A stretch of 64,000 nucleotides of DNA, from assembly GCA_004794785.1 (NCBI GenBank), contig SJOL01002920.1:106115-170114 (forward strand). The letters are read 5' to 3'. This DNA is from Opisthorchis felineus (Eukaryota > Platyhelminthes > Trematoda > Opisthorchiida > Opisthorchiidae). Shown here one piece after another: positions 1 through 12,500 of the stretch (its first letter is position 1; each line of letters starts with the position of its first letter). The notes below the pieces were generated by a model. That model saw only the letters and a program-made list of their open reading frames with translations, searched no databases and was not told where the DNA came from. A program made the position numbers and the translations under genes.

Positions 1-683
1 AGTGCAGGAAGGGCCACTTTGACCCCATCTCCAAGGGCAAACATCATCCGGACCGCTCGTAACACTCATCCTCTTCAGCCATATCGTATCCAGCTCTAGG
101 TTTCTTCCACTTGATTTAGGTATGGAGACTAATGCCCGTTTGGGTAGATGGTAACTCGGCATTCGTACGGCAGTGAAGCTCACTATTCTGTAGTGGTTTT
201 GTCACTGGTTATGATGTTCGCCCTTAGTGCATACATAATATATCAGCTACCCGCACTCGATTACCGATCGAATAAACGTAGCATTTTAGAAGGATTTGTC
301 TGCATATTTGGAAGGTCCTGTGCAACCAGAGTCTTGAGGTATTCAGCTCGTACCGTTATCTTGTGAAGCAAGGTTTTGAGATAACTTTTTGCAAGTCTTC
401 CAAGGTCACGTATGGTTTGAAACATTAATATGGGCTCCACTCCTATGCCGTATGTCTCCATCTCGATCCTTGGACCGATCACCATACTTAAGTCTTGGTG
501 GCGTTGATCGATCGTTTGTGACCTTCACACCACATCACCAACAGAAATACACCACTAATAAATAATGGTGTCCTACTGCCGTACTATCATGAGAAAGGAT
601 GTCCTGGTAGATGGTGGAAAGAATGTGGAAGGACGGGGACTTGTTGCAAATATCTTTATACCCCTATATATCGTACCGCTCAG
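1..683. other. left-edge region, no gene recognised
   Basis: No coding homology was seen. A stretch at about 151-200 contains a TACGGCAGTGAAG motif, also found next to RTE 3' ends at 19150 and 41490, so a decayed LINE tail is possible. Confidence 0.4.
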
Positions 684-841
684 CTCTAGCACCCTTTCGG
701 TGCCTAGCTGCCATGCCAACGGGAGAAGGCACAGGCTGCCCAAGCATAGATTGGGGCGGTCGAGATGCCGAGGTTGGATTCGAATAACGGACCTTCCGGT
801 CCGTAAGCTGGCGCCTTAACCACTGAGCTATCTCGTGCCCG
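684..841 (-). mobile_element. tRNA-derived SINE copy 1
   Basis: On the minus strand it starts with a tRNA-like head: A box in GATAGCTCAGTGGTTAA, a B-box region near TTATTCGAATCC. An unrelated body follows with CTTGGGCAGCCTG and GCATGGCAGCTAGGCACCGAAAGGG. The same head-plus-body layout recurs at 946, 7722, 44568 and 61749. The degraded B box and long 3' body make it a SINE, not a functional tRNA. Confidence 0.8.
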
Positions 842-945
842 TATGACCCAATGGAAAACGATCACATCACTTCACCAGGCTGTCCAGTTTGGCTTGCAGC
901 GCCGGTCCATCCTGCTGATTCCCCACCAATTTCCACAGATGATGC

Positions 946-1100
946 TAGCTGGAGATAGCTCAGTGGTTAATGTGCGAACTCACCTGAAGATCCGTGGGTT
1001 GAACCCAAATCCGGCATCTCGGTTGTTTCCGTCTATGCAACCTGACAATATCTCAGTTCTCGTGCTTCCCTCGCGTGGCATGACAGCTTGGCACCGAAAT
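946..1100 (+). mobile_element. tRNA-derived SINE copy 2
   Basis: Head GGAGATAGCTCAGTGGTTAA with B-box-like GGGTTGAACCC. The body shares TCTCAGTTCTCGTGCTTCCC and the GGCATGACAGCTTGGCACCGAAA ending with the other copies. It lies 100 bp from copy 1 in the opposite orientation, so the two face each other. Confidence 0.78.
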
Positions 1101-1232
1101 GGTATTACAGATGAACGAAGTTAGCAAGCATGATGAAAACGAAAGCGATGCAAAGTGGTGCCGGGGGGGGGAGTGGTGTTGATTGTGAAAATCACTGTCA
1201 CGAAGAGACTGAAGCATGCCGGGGTGCGACAC

Positions 1233-1620
1233 TCAGATTCTCATACCAATGGTTGGAGGAGTGACCAGCACAGTCTCCTGGCCCTCTAGGTTGGAGGTTT
1301 GGACATTTGTGGCGGCCTGACCCATAAAAATGGTAACGCACTGGCATTTCTCCACCAAACAAGCTTTTGAGCCAAAGGCTTTATCGAGCACTCTGGCCGT
1401 CTTCATGTCTAGGTCTGGGCGCCATGGCAGTAACCCAGCCCACGTACAAACACGATACTTACAACTAACAATACTCCCGTGCCACATCGGCCGTCGCGTG
1501 GCCACTAGCCGGGTTGCCTTACTTGCTGCGTAAAGCAGGGCGGATAAGCGAAAACATGCTACTGCTATCGTCTCCTTTCTTACTCTTTCACGTAATCCCA
1601 CTTCCACCCTACCTCACCTC
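1233..1620 (-). repeat. dispersed repeat family A (copy also at 61140-61530)
   Basis: Translated fragments of this segment ([30 protein letters not shown]) correspond in order to fragments at 61140-61530 on the other strand ([27 protein letters not shown]). The element is non-coding or broken. I infer an interspersed repeat of at least 380 bp; the class is unknown. Confidence 0.65.
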
Positions 1621-1719
1621 AATCTGAATAATCTCCGCAGGTCCCAGCACTAGGACTGACCGCTTTGTTTACCGTGCATCACGTTCAGAGGCAGCTGTGT
1701 TCGACTTCAGTAAAAAAAA

Positions 1720-3650
1720 AACACTTCTAAGTCTTTTCCAACCCCGAATGCTGGCCTACTTAGCTTATATTAATGTTCTCACACTCAAGCAAGCAGGAAA
1801 ACAAGCGGCTCTTGCTCGTACGCTGGACTCCCTCTGCATTGATGTATGCTGTCTGACCGAAATGCCTCGTCCTCTTTCAGGTTCCGGCTACGCACCTCTG
1901 GTGATGCAGAGGGCGCTGCAGCTGCATTTGCCGGGGTGTGTATTATATTGAGCGACCGGGCGCAAGCGCCTCTGCTTGATTGGATACCCGTCACTGGTCT
2001 CCTCTGAGCGGTTCGTTTGGTAATTATGTGAAAGAATCCCGGAAAAGCGAGGGTCATCGGACCCGGTTTATTGCCTCTACGTACGCCCAACGGAGTGTAG
2101 CTCTGAATCTGCCAAGGCCAGTTTCTATGACGCTCGAGGTGCTTTGTTACAACGGGATAAAATCTTAGACACGTTGTAGTTGATGGTGACATGAACGCTC
2201 AGGTACGTATACTACGCGTTGCGGAGGTCGTCGTTTTGGGTTGGATACGAAACGCACGGACAGCGGAGATCGTTTACTTCAGATTCGTGTAGATCACAGA
2301 CTGTTCCTTTGCAATACCGATTTCCGGAACAGGGGGAATCGCTTGACGACGTGGTGCTCACCAACGAACCAGTCCGGAATCCAAATAGACCACATCGCCC
2401 TCAGTTGCCTGCCGCTGCTTCTGGAATATCTGCGGGGGCTCCTGTCATGCACTGGTGTGCTGCTGCCCTTCATTGCGCTTTTCAGAGCTACGCAAAACCC
2501 GCATACCTCGCTCAGCCACGGAGAAGTTAGTGGACCCAGAAATAAAACGAACCTTTCAGAACCGGCTCCTTCAATGCCAGCCAGACTGTCCTATTTCGGA
2601 TATTAACGGCCACTGGGAACAGATTTCCACAGTGCTACTCACAGTCGGCATTTGCGTTCGTAGTACAACCCAGCCAACCTTATCCAAATATTGGATCTCT
2701 GATAGGACCGTGGCTTTGATGGAGGGCCAGCGAGTTTCCTCCTGGACGCAACCACAACTCCACCCAACGGATCATTCGACACCAGGTAAAAGTGAGTGTC
2801 CGTGAGTGGACCCGAAAGACCGAAGAAATGGAAGATGCAAAGAATGCCACAGGCTTTTCCACTTGATTTTCTCGACTGGTACTCGGAACCTTCTTGTCAG
2901 CGAAACGATCAGGGACAAGAATGGCTCTGATATTCAGCAAAGGAGGACATTTGGACCGTTGGGCACAATACTTCGAACAACAATTCAGTTGGTCATTTAC
3001 CACCGCCAATCCGGACTGCTGACTTTCAACAGAAAGGTGCACTGTGAACCCACCTCAACCTCAGAAGTGTCCGAGTGTATATCACTACTCAAACGTCATC
3101 GTACTCCTGGCCCTGACGACCTTCCACCTGCTCTGCTCAGAGATGACGGTGAGTTCCTCAACCAGTGCCTGTCTAGCTGATTTGGATCTATTTGGGAGGG
3201 AGACCATCTCAGACAACTGAGTGAGTCGGCAATTGTGCCCGTTTTCTAAATGGGTGCCTGCGGAGAATTCAGCAACCGAAGAAGTCAGCTTGACTCTAGT
3301 TGTAACAAGTATTCTGGCATCACTGATTCTTCGTCGTCTTAAGGCACCACTTGAATCCTTGACCCGTGAGCATCAAGCGGGATTTCGACTGCGTGGAGGC
3401 TGCGTTGACCACATCTTCGCACTTGGTCAAGTGTTAGAGCAACGCCACATGTACAGACGATCCACAATCTTGGTGTCCCTTGACTTCAAGGATGCGTTCG
3501 ATTCTGTCGATCGGCCAGTGCTGTTAACCACACTTGCTAAACAGGTTATGCTCCAGAAGTTTGTGGTAATCCGGTCTTTATATTCACATACTTCCGAGCA
3601 TTCGAGTGTACGGTGAGCTCTCTAAAAGCTTCCCTTAAGAAAGTGGTGTC
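1720..3650 (+). pseudogene. RTE-type LINE, broken: endonuclease plus N-terminal half of RT
   Basis: Frames appear in the order of a non-LTR element. First comes an apurinic-endonuclease N-terminus (QAALARTLDSLCIDVCCL, about 1790-1860), then the GDMNAQ motif (2184-2201) and QIDHIAL (about 2382-2402). A linker (HWEQIS, YWISDRTVALM) follows, then reverse-transcriptase blocks: LLKRHRTPGPDDLPPALL (about 3085-3140), LTREHQAGFRLRGGC (about 3357-3402) and VSLDFKDAFDSVDR (about 3473-3514). Homology stops soon after YGELS-like text at 3615, before the YADD box. Frame changes and stops split it into at least six pieces, so it is dead. Clade is inferred from overall layout and the simple-repeat tails of other copies. 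Confidence 0.85.
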
Positions 3651-4183
3651 TGACAAAGATGTCCACTATCCGTTGGACGCTTCTATTCCTTTCTCCACCA
3701 CCAGTACAGCTGCATCTTTGAGAGGCATTCTATACCATAAAATAAGAGGCACTCGAAACATGTGAACCGTGGCACATTGGTTCCCTTTGCAACCCATGTC
3801 ATCCACCCCAGGACTACCATCCCGAGAGATGACAAGATCGCATTACTTTGTCTGCATCTAGTGTCATCTGTCCAAGGTATACGGCCAGCGACGAAAGTTT
3901 GCAACACTGGGAAACACCAGCAACCAGAATATCTTGTTCATGAAAACTTCAGTTATGCTGAACTTGTAGTCCTCTCCAGTGTGGATCGAAGGAATATTCG
4001 ATTCTGTGTTCTTTGGAGATTACAGTCGGTTTCACTGCACCATACGGAAGTCCATCGTCAAACTCGTATACCGGATTTAAATCGAATCAGCCACACCAAT
4101 CAATCAATTAAAACTACACTTTGTTCGTTAGAATCGATTGATCACGAACACAGAGTTTAACGCGTATAGACGTAATACACTAA
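3651..4183. other. no feature recognised
   Basis: Frames are open here on both strands, but none resembles a known protein. It is probably repeat-derived filler between the RTE fragment and the foldback element. Confidence 0.4.
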
Positions 4184-4453
4184 TAAATAGGGATGGAGTG
4201 CTTTAAGAACCCTCTGCTTCGACCCAGGCAGCTTGGACGAATCATTTACTCTCGCGGTCCTCCGTTCACTAATTTTTTCCACACCCCGTCAGTCCGCTCG
4301 AATTCATTTAGTTGTCAATCATCTAACCGTCGCCTAGCGTCTGTTATTCTGCCCATTAAAATGAATAAAAACATCTTAAACGAGAGATTCAACTGGGTTC
4401 CAAGTGAGTCGCTCGCAAAACCAAATTTGTTTGCAAATGAGTGTATTTCGCTA
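4184..4453 (+). repeat. left arm of inverted repeat
   Basis: Pairs with 5202-5471. An apparent frame (ECFKNPLLRPRQLGRIIYS) occurs in both arms simply because the arms are duplicates. Confidence 0.85.
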
Positions 4454-5201
4454 GAATTTAACATCTTTTGCTGTAGAAGCCATGCCACAACTGGTGAAAT
4501 CAAGTACGTCGTTCAGAAAACGTTCAACCCTAACTCAACTGTTTACGTCCATTATTCGGCGTTTTCGTCAATACTCGGCAAGCATTGAATACATTAACTT
4601 CTCTTACAATTTTAGCCTTTTATTAGGTTTGCTGTTGTGAAATCTCAGCTTCCTACGTACACAGGTGACGAAATTCCGACAAATCGTAATCTTTGTGGAG
4701 CTGATGAAGCCACTCTCCGTCATTTGTGCTTTCAGAACTAACTCTGACTTACCATCCAAATGGGTCTCATCCAGACTTGCTCGGTCAACTTGGTATATTT
4801 TCCAGCTTCTGGATCTTCCTTCTATCGAAGCCCATGCTGACACGATTGTTTATCGAATTGAGTCGTACTGACTGACAGTAGACCAGATTATCGTACAGTG
4901 CAAATACGATTGCTTACTGGAATCTATTTCGGTGCAGTGCTTCCAGCCTTGAAGCTGAGTGCAACTCGCGTGCTGTAGATAATAAGTATCACTGCGTCAA
5001 AATCATCCAGCGTCCGCACAACAAAGTGTGGGAACTATAGATTCGTCCTAATGGGTTTTAGGCATGTGACTGGGCTGTCGTATGTTCGCGCTCAGGGCAC
5101 ACCGACAGAAAGCAAAAGCAGATGTACGTTGCCGAACTTGACATCGAGCCCGGATACAAAGCCACAAGGCGAAAAAGGCCTCTTTAATTTAGTACGGGTT
5201 T

Positions 5202-5471
5202 AGCGAAATACACTCATTTGCAAACAAATTTGGTTTTGCGAGAGACTCACTTGGAACCCAGCTGAATCTCTCGTTTAAGATGTTTTTATTCATTTTAATG
5301 GGCAGAATAACAGACACTAGGCGACGGCTAGATGATCGACAGCTAAATGAATTTGAGCGGACTGACGGGGTGTGGAAAATATTAGTGAACGGAGGACCGC
5401 AAGAGTAAATGATTCGTCCAAGCTGCCTGGGTCGAAGCAGAGGGTTCTTAAAGCACCCCATCCCTATTTAA
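5202..5471 (-). repeat. right arm of inverted repeat
   Basis: Reverse complement of the left arm with scattered substitutions and no large indel seen. Confidence 0.85.
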
Positions 5472-7428
5472 TGCCTCGAAATCTTGTTTGTGGGCGAATA
5501 CGATCACACCCGTACTATCCACCAGAAATACACGTGGAAACGGTCGTTGTTGTAGTCGTACGAATGTGGGCTGGGATTTTCTTCTAAATGATTGACGACT
5601 CACGTGTACTTTTGATTCAAGGCATTATCGGATACACTAGGCGTTTCCATCAGAGAACCAAAACATATCCAATAATCCAAAGCCTTTGAGATATCACTTC
5701 TAATTGGTTGTCGGTTTGTGGTATCAGCCAAAGTGATGTGGACGACAAGAGAAAACTGACCGGGTAGTCGCATGAGGGGAGCAGATGAACTGGCTGAAAA
5801 AGTTGGGTAGTATCGAGATAGATTAGCCTGAGGATATGTAGGATCCAATAAACAAGCAACAATGGAAAGCAGCAGAAAGGATATCTAGAGAACTCGTCGC
5901 CCAGGACAATCAAATTCCGTCAGCCCCTTCCTACACCGGAGCCGGTGGATGTCAGCCCTTGAGTGTGAGTGCTGAATCAATGGATATGTCTTTTGTGCCC
6001 AAAAACGAAGGTGGTTATATTTAACTACAGATAACATCCACTTGCCGTATTGTCACCACACGACCCTAACTGGAAAATTGCATTCAGGAAGTACAACAGG
6101 AAGTTGAGTAGTGACGAACTGGAATGACTGAGTGAGGCATAAGTTGAACTCGTTGACGTCCCTAAACAGTTTAGCTCCAGTATTAATGTACTGCCGTCGA
6201 CCAAGGTTCTCAAAACCGCGGTTATCGGTGACCGGGTCAAGTAAGGAAAGTGACCGGTTCGAAAATGCAACTCAACCGCGTAGCATAGCACAAACTGGCC
6301 AACTGCCAAGAAATTGCAGCCTATTGAAAACCAACTTCCCATGTCCATAAATGGCAATGCGATCGATTTTTGGCATAAAGTACAATCTAGTACTGAATGC
6401 AAAAATCTACTGGTAACCCAGATCAACGGTTAGGCTGTCTGGGACGAGCACCGGTTTTATTGTTCAAGACAAGTGGAGGCCTAGCAAAATTCCGAATACT
6501 CCGAACTGCAGCCTCAAAAAACTGGAGGAAAGTGACCACAAACAATCTGAACACACAAGGTCTGAATAAGAAGTAATAAGATAAATATTAGGTGCATGAA
6601 ACCACTGTCTCTGAATGGTAAGATAATGCGAATGCAAGAAAAGGAAGCTGTAGGGGGCAGGGTGATAAATAGAAATCATAAAACGGATTCGGGAACAAAC
6701 AGATTAGCAGTAATGAGTTCATGTTACTTGAGTGGAGTAGATTCTTTGTGTTCGTGATACAGTGCTAGTGGGTAGTTTCGAACTCATCGAATATCTACGT
6801 CATGGTATTTTGTGGACGCTGTTATCCAAAACCCAAGGGACGAGTCCATCTTCATTCGATCAGGGGACATTCAGGGAGATGGACTGTGCCGAAAAGATTC
6901 AGTTCATAACAGCTGCAGAACACGAGAACTACAAAGTATCCCAGGAGAAGAACGAGCCCATAGGGTTTGGTCAGTCGCCAACGGTTCAAGTGTGTGACGC
7001 CAAGCAAGAACAGCACAGTTGTGAAAAGTGTAAGGACAGCATAGACCAGTCCTAAAGAAGGGAATATAGCAAAGGATTGTTACAACAAACTGATGTACGG
7101 AACTAGTCGAGTGTCATTCAAATCGTTACAGTGAACACAGTCGATTCCATCACTACAACGGAAAAGAAATCTGCACAACCTGGTGATGAGTCAGTGTCTT
7201 GGAGATTTGATGGTCGGTTAACTTATCTCCGGGAAGATTAGGTCGGTGTGATAGTATGGACTACGGGGTGTAGGTGAATCTTTCAAAGAACCAAGGTAGT
7301 GGGACACGAGCAATGAAAATGAGTAACAAGGACACCACTAATGAGCGATTGCCGCGACGCAGACCGACAGCTGCAGTCGAACGGAACACTCAACGGCTAC
7401 TAGGAGTGCAGTCAAACTAGGATCCACG
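5472..7428. other. no gene recognised
   Basis: A 97-codon plus-strand frame at 6762-7055 ends with a Cys/His-containing segment, but I cannot assign it. On the minus strand there is no match to the expected NCKX C-terminal exon. Confidence 0.4.
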
Positions 7429-7469
7429 ATATATATATATATATATATATATANTATATATATATATAT

Positions 7470-7500
<31 letters not shown>

Positions 7501-7503
7501 TAG
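7429..7503. repeat. AT then TAGA microsatellite with one ambiguous base
   Basis: Alternating AT runs either side of an N at 7454, followed by a (TAGA)n stretch to about 7503. Open frames across it are compositional. Confidence 0.95.
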
Positions 7504-7721
7504 ATAAGGTTGACGGTGAGCGACATCGTTTCAAAGCAAATACCTCCATGTCGTGAATACCGCACCAATTTAAATATGAGGCTGCCACTGAACAGCACAT
7601 TCGGTCGAAGAATAGTTTAGCCGACAGATTCAGTACAGCCTCACGTTATCACCGCCTTAATAAGCAAATAAACTCAAAAAAAGCAAACGGACATCTTATT
7701 CTTCTTTTCGCTTGGCTAGTG

Positions 7722-7900
7722 CGGGGCGAGATGGCTCAGTGGTTAGAGCGAAAATTTACTGACCGAAAGGTCCGTGGTTCGAACATGACCTCTCCCTCTC
7801 GACTTCCTCTGCCTTGGCTTGGGCAACTTGGCAGCATCGCAGCCCTCGTGCTTGAATGGTAGTGGCGCACCGAAAGGGGGCTACAGCTGAACGATTTCGG
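7722..7900 (+). mobile_element. tRNA-derived SINE copy 3
   Basis: The best preserved head of the five: GAGATGGCTCAGTGGTTAGA (A box) and GGTCCGTGGTTCGAAC (B box). The body contains CTTGGGCAACTTGGCAGC and ends near CACCGAAAGGGGGCTACAGC. Confidence 0.85.
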
Positions 7901-9460
7901 TTAGTGCAGGCGTTTGACTTTCTAACCATTAGTACTCACTCGACCAGCTCCTTTCGGGACAGGTTTTTGTGTCTGATATATGAACCATTCACTTGAGCAG
8001 CCCCATATAAAGGCCACCCCGTCCCACATACACGTGACAGCACTGATAAAACTCACATAGGACAAAAATCGACTAATTTGAGCGTCCATTCAACTTGTAA
8101 TCAATGGGTGCGAAGCCCAAAGACTGAATTACTACTAGATTGGTGAGACAGAAGGGAACGATTGGTATGTGGAGGACATAATGCAGAGCAGCCAACTTAA
8201 AATCCACTTGTAATTACGGCAAATCAATCTCCTCAGTAAGAACTAGAGCAAAATGTACTGGCATTGTTCGATCGAATTTCTCATATATTTCGGTTGTTAA
8301 AGGGCTATCTGCCGATTGGAATATCAGATGGGCAGCCTGTTGTTTGAGCAAAATCTTCGACAAATGGCCAACAGCTAACTTTTTATATTCAAAAGTTTTC
8401 ACTTTCGAACTTTTTCCTTCGTAGTTGAAAGCCCCACAATTGTAGCTTAACCTTAGGTGGTTGAAGATTCAATAACCTTGGTTGGCACTACCTCATGACT
8501 GAGACTTCAGAGATCATTGCATTGATCTACACTCAGCATTGCTCCACTCTGTGGCCATGGGAGTATCACTCACGAACCCTAAAAGAAACGCTCTCGAAGG
8601 AGGACTACCTTCAAGCTGAGAACCAAAATACCCAACCTAAAATGCTTACCTATGAGAAATTTGTCATGCTGCTTGGGACTGAATGCTACCACATGGAAGT
8701 AGCATTCACCCTCGAGTTTAAAATTGTGTTCTTAGAAGATTTCCCCCGTCCTGGTTAAAACTGCATTAAATGACCCATCGCAACACTTGAGACCGAATCA
8801 ACGGAGATAACTCTCTCTCTCAGATTATTGTTGATCAGTAGAAACTTCAGTTGTCTTTGGAATCAGCCGACTTAAGGCACTCGTTCAAACATGTTTTAGA
8901 GCCTCTTAATATTGTTGCGTCACTTGCGTGCATATACCTCGACGAGAGAAGTAGCACACCCTACGGCTTGTCGCCAGCCATCAGAGGTACCTGAGTAGTC
9001 TACTTGCAATAAGACCTTATGTAGTCTCTAGTGTATGTCACTTAGTGGGAGTGTAGCTTTCCACACGAACATTTAGAAAGAATTTTTCAGTATTGAGATT
9101 ATCAACTTCGACACCGATTTCGATGAGAGCAAATGCGGCACGATCCAGCATTGAGAATGACTCACGCACAATAGTGAAATGTGAGCTCGTACAGCAGAAT
9201 ACGAACAACCAAGCGATAAAGTCCGTTTACATACTTCATTATATCATATCTGGAATATACTGTCGAATATGATCGGGGGAAATTTCTCATAAACAGCACG
9301 CTGCAGCTTCAGCAGGGTGCTAGCAATTTGCTAAACCATCGTACCATTTGGTATTTTTGTGGAAAAATACCGCAAATCACTATCTTAACGGGTGCGCTCC
9401 TATGACAGCAAACTTGGGTCAGTGCTAGGGTTCCAAACCCTGAAGTTATAGTATTCTTAC
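7901..9460. other. probable NCKX intron 8, no other feature seen
   Basis: It follows the phase 1 donor of exon 8. A minus-strand scan for a terminal TM-encoding exon gave nothing convincing. Confidence 0.45.
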
Positions 9461-9586
9461 CTTTAGAGTATATTATCACGGGTGCTCCAGCGGTCAGACA
9501 TTTGAGGAACCACGGCAAACCCATACAAACGAGAATATCAAACACATTGCTGCCAACTGCATTGGACACGGCCATATCGCCCTCAC
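9461..9586 (-). CDS. NCKX exon 8: second half of alpha-2 repeat
   Basis: Residues 474-515. It reads [19 protein letters not shown] then [22 protein letters not shown]. Asp490 in NVFD corresponds to the Asp that gives K+ dependence in NCKX2. The acceptor is TTTTTCTGTGTAG. The exon leaves on a good donor (GTAAGA) in phase 1, so at least one more coding exon must follow, encoding the last TM segments. I found no convincing candidate between 1 and 9460. Confidence 0.94.
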
Positions 9587-12500
9587 CTACACAGAAAAAT
9601 AAGGTGGAATTATGCTGCGAATGTCAAGCAAACAGCCGAAGCCTGTGCAATCCCAACCCTTTGGGAGCAAAAATGCACTCGACTTCTGAATCTTGTGAAT
9701 TAATGAACGGAAAAAATACAAAAATGTGCGTCCTAGTCCAACCGCCTTGCGGGTTACGTCTAGGTTGACCAAATTGTCCAGGTGGACTTCCCTGCAACCA
9801 ACGCTCTATTCGATATGAAAGTCCGCTGCTCACACAGCAAACATGAAACGGAACTCTGCTTACAACACTCTGCCTTACCATACGGTGCAGGTATTAACAA
9901 GCAGTACTAGTTCCTCACCAACACTGTTTCTATCCCTTACAACATTAAAAACATCATTGACGCCAACACAAGAGAAGGGCACTGGTACTTCACTACCGTA
10001 CAACTATTTCAACTTATTTGAATAAAGCCTCACTATCAAGCTCACCTCACCATGTCCACCGAACTTTCCTAGCCGCCCAGCAGCAATCAGTGCTCAACCG
10101 CTGAAATAAGATCTATTTTGTTGACGAGCTGTATATAGGCTCCCCGCAGTGGCAGATGCTCGAAATTTGATGCGCCAACACACTACACCTGTTCAATATC
10201 GACGTATCACCTGGCGACCATCAACTTCTAAACAGCGATAAAAGCAGATTAATCACATCACAAGCACTTATCAATGGTGCGACTATCAAAAATTACCGGG
10301 ACAAGTTAATTCTGATCCTGCCTGTGGAGTTACCAAACAACACAGAACCAAAGGTGAGACCGGCGCCCTACAGCCTGACAACACTATCGCCCAAGAGTGA
10401 TACGGACTTGAGAAACCACCCTCCAGCCAACAACCGGAGCTTTTCAGTGAATACAAATTCGGGTTTCGATTATTCCGTTAGCAACATCCACTCGTTTTAG
10501 TCAATACTGAAGTTTAAGGCCACTGGCGACTTCGAAAAAAGATCAATCGACTCCAATGGCCGCGCAGCCAGTCACCAGTGAACACAGTTGGACATCCAAT
10601 GTAGCATGCAAAGGGCAGCGAGAAATGCTGCTTGCAATTTCAAAAAACCGCGGCTTTGCTGGAGGGAGTCGTTCTCGATTGAAAACGCAACAATGTCGTT
10701 ATGTTTTCAAAGATAATAGCGTTTCTGCTCAGACAGCAAAAATGCTGTATCAAACAGACCGATATTATCAAGCGACACGACACCAGTCAAGCACCAACCT
10801 CATGCGTATCAGCTGCCCCACCCGAAGCAAACACGTACCACCAGTCACACCTTAGCAGCACAGTTTACACATCTGCCATCATGGCTGGTGGCAAGTCTAC
10901 TCCAAGCAAAACGAGCTACTGAATCTCCTTCCAATCCCTTGATATTCTTGAAGCTCATTAACGCATTCCCGATGCCAGCAGCTACAACCGGATTTGTCAG
11001 GTGCCTGAAAAGTAACCAAAACATCTTTAAAATAGACAACGGAATTTGGTGAATCCAAAGTGCCTCCGAAGTTGAACCGACGTCTCTACCAGGAATCTTT
11101 CTGAAACTTTTACCTGTCAGGAATCCGGTGCAAGGACCCGTCATGTTAGTCAAACGAGACGGTCAGCCCATACCAAACATAGACAGACACCGAGTGGGGC
11201 GCTCCAATGAGTGATTGAGTTGCCCTCGTCTTTAAACATTTCTGTCAGACCCACAATTCGCCGTCCACGTCCTCTAAGTTGGGACCCGACCTTTCCAACT
11301 GAGATTTTCAGGCAACCTCAAGAAACGAAACGCCACCGGGTTTCGGAACCAAATTACCTAAATCTAGCCTTCTCGAAGTAGTAGAAACTACTGTTTTTGA
11401 CTATATGACTCAAATACTTCCGAAATATAGGATGAATGATTGATATTGACGGAATGCCGCTCTGCTACCATCCTCATCCTTGAAAAGGTGCAACAGCCAC
11501 CGAGAAATCAATCTGATGTCCATTGCGATGCACACAAGATTAGCATAATGTACTGAGCTTTTTCGATGTGACAGCCGCAGACCAAATCGCTCAAAGCTCA
11601 AAGTATAGTGGGTTCAAAAGCATGAGGTTGTCAAGCATTTCCGGGATATATAGAAAACTAAAGGTATTCTTCTTGAATAAGTGTTTTAGAAAGATAATGT
11701 TGTATTAGGTTAGTTATTACAAGGTATGCTGAAGAGTTTTCAATCCATTCAATTCAATGTATCAGCTATAAACCGTGTACCATAGGCACATGGGTTCCAG
11801 CTGCTACAGTTTCAATCACCAGAAAACGGGAAAGTGTGAGACATACAGCCAAGCTGAAGAATTTTAGCTGGAAAGTGCTGCTAAAGAGGAATGGGCCTCA
11901 CCATTATTCGTTCCCCAAATATTATTTGTGATTTTCCAATACAGTTCATTAAGAATTGACGGTTCCAAACGAGAGGAGGAAGCAAAACAAATTCCGCTGT
12001 TTAGAATTAGCTTTATGAGATGAACCATTTTACAGAAAGCTTACTGCGAAAACAATCGAACTAACGGGTGAGAAATAACATAATGTTTCGGAAACACAGG
12101 TGACAACAATTTAACTAGAATGGTTAATCGCGCTAGAAACAACAACGGATTTTCCTACCCACCTAACGGTATTGAATGCGACAATCATGCGTGTCTACCG
12201 GGCAGCTCTGCCTCACCAAATACCCTTCCGAATGCAGGCAAGCAAAACTGCTCATTCCCATCTAGCTTCTGATGTGTACGAATTAGCCAATCGTATAAAA
12301 CTTAATTGCTGCAAATTAGGTCGATGAAGAGTTTGCATTGATCACTAAAGTATGTGAGTCGGATTACAATTAGGCCCCTCAAATCAATGCGAGAAAACAG
12401 CTCACTAGCATACGCTCTCCAGACAGTGTAGGTGGGAAGAAAAACGAAAAGGGACGGCAATGACAGTATCCAATAAGAGAGAGAGCAATGTGAACGTCAT

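Larger units (their letters stand above)
4184..5471. mobile_element. foldback-like element with ~270-bp inverted arms
   Basis: The left arm (4184-4453) and right arm (5202-5471) are inverted copies at roughly 94% identity by eye, around a spacer of about 750 bp. The outer ends read TAAATAGGGATGG and its complement. The inner ends read TTTGCAAATGAGTG-TATTTCGCTA. The spacer has frames on both strands, none recognised. The inner arm sequence is shared with dispersed repeats at 16018 and 23316. It could be a foldback transposon, two head-to-head repeat copies, or the partly inverted terminal structure of a Penelope-like element. Confidence 0.7.

Noticed and set aside
4193..4588. 131-codon frame and its mirror at 5189-5461 as a conserved protein pair
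   Set aside because: Their identity comes from the inverted repeat arms; there is no homology to known proteins.
5650..5913. Hydrophobic minus-strand frame as the missing NCKX C-terminal exon
   Set aside because: The hydrophobic run lacks the family's terminal TM pattern, and no acceptor in the needed phase was evident.
7338..7600. Frames with IYIYIY and LSIYLSIY runs
   Set aside because: Produced by the AT/TAGA microsatellite, which contains an ambiguous base.
7722..7800. Possible functional tRNA gene
   Set aside because: A and B boxes are present, but the rest does not close a cloverleaf by eye and the body continues as in the other SINE copies.
10167..10500. About 110-codon open frame lacking ATG
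   Set aside because: Around twenty frames this long are expected by chance over six frames in 64 kb, and no motif supports it.
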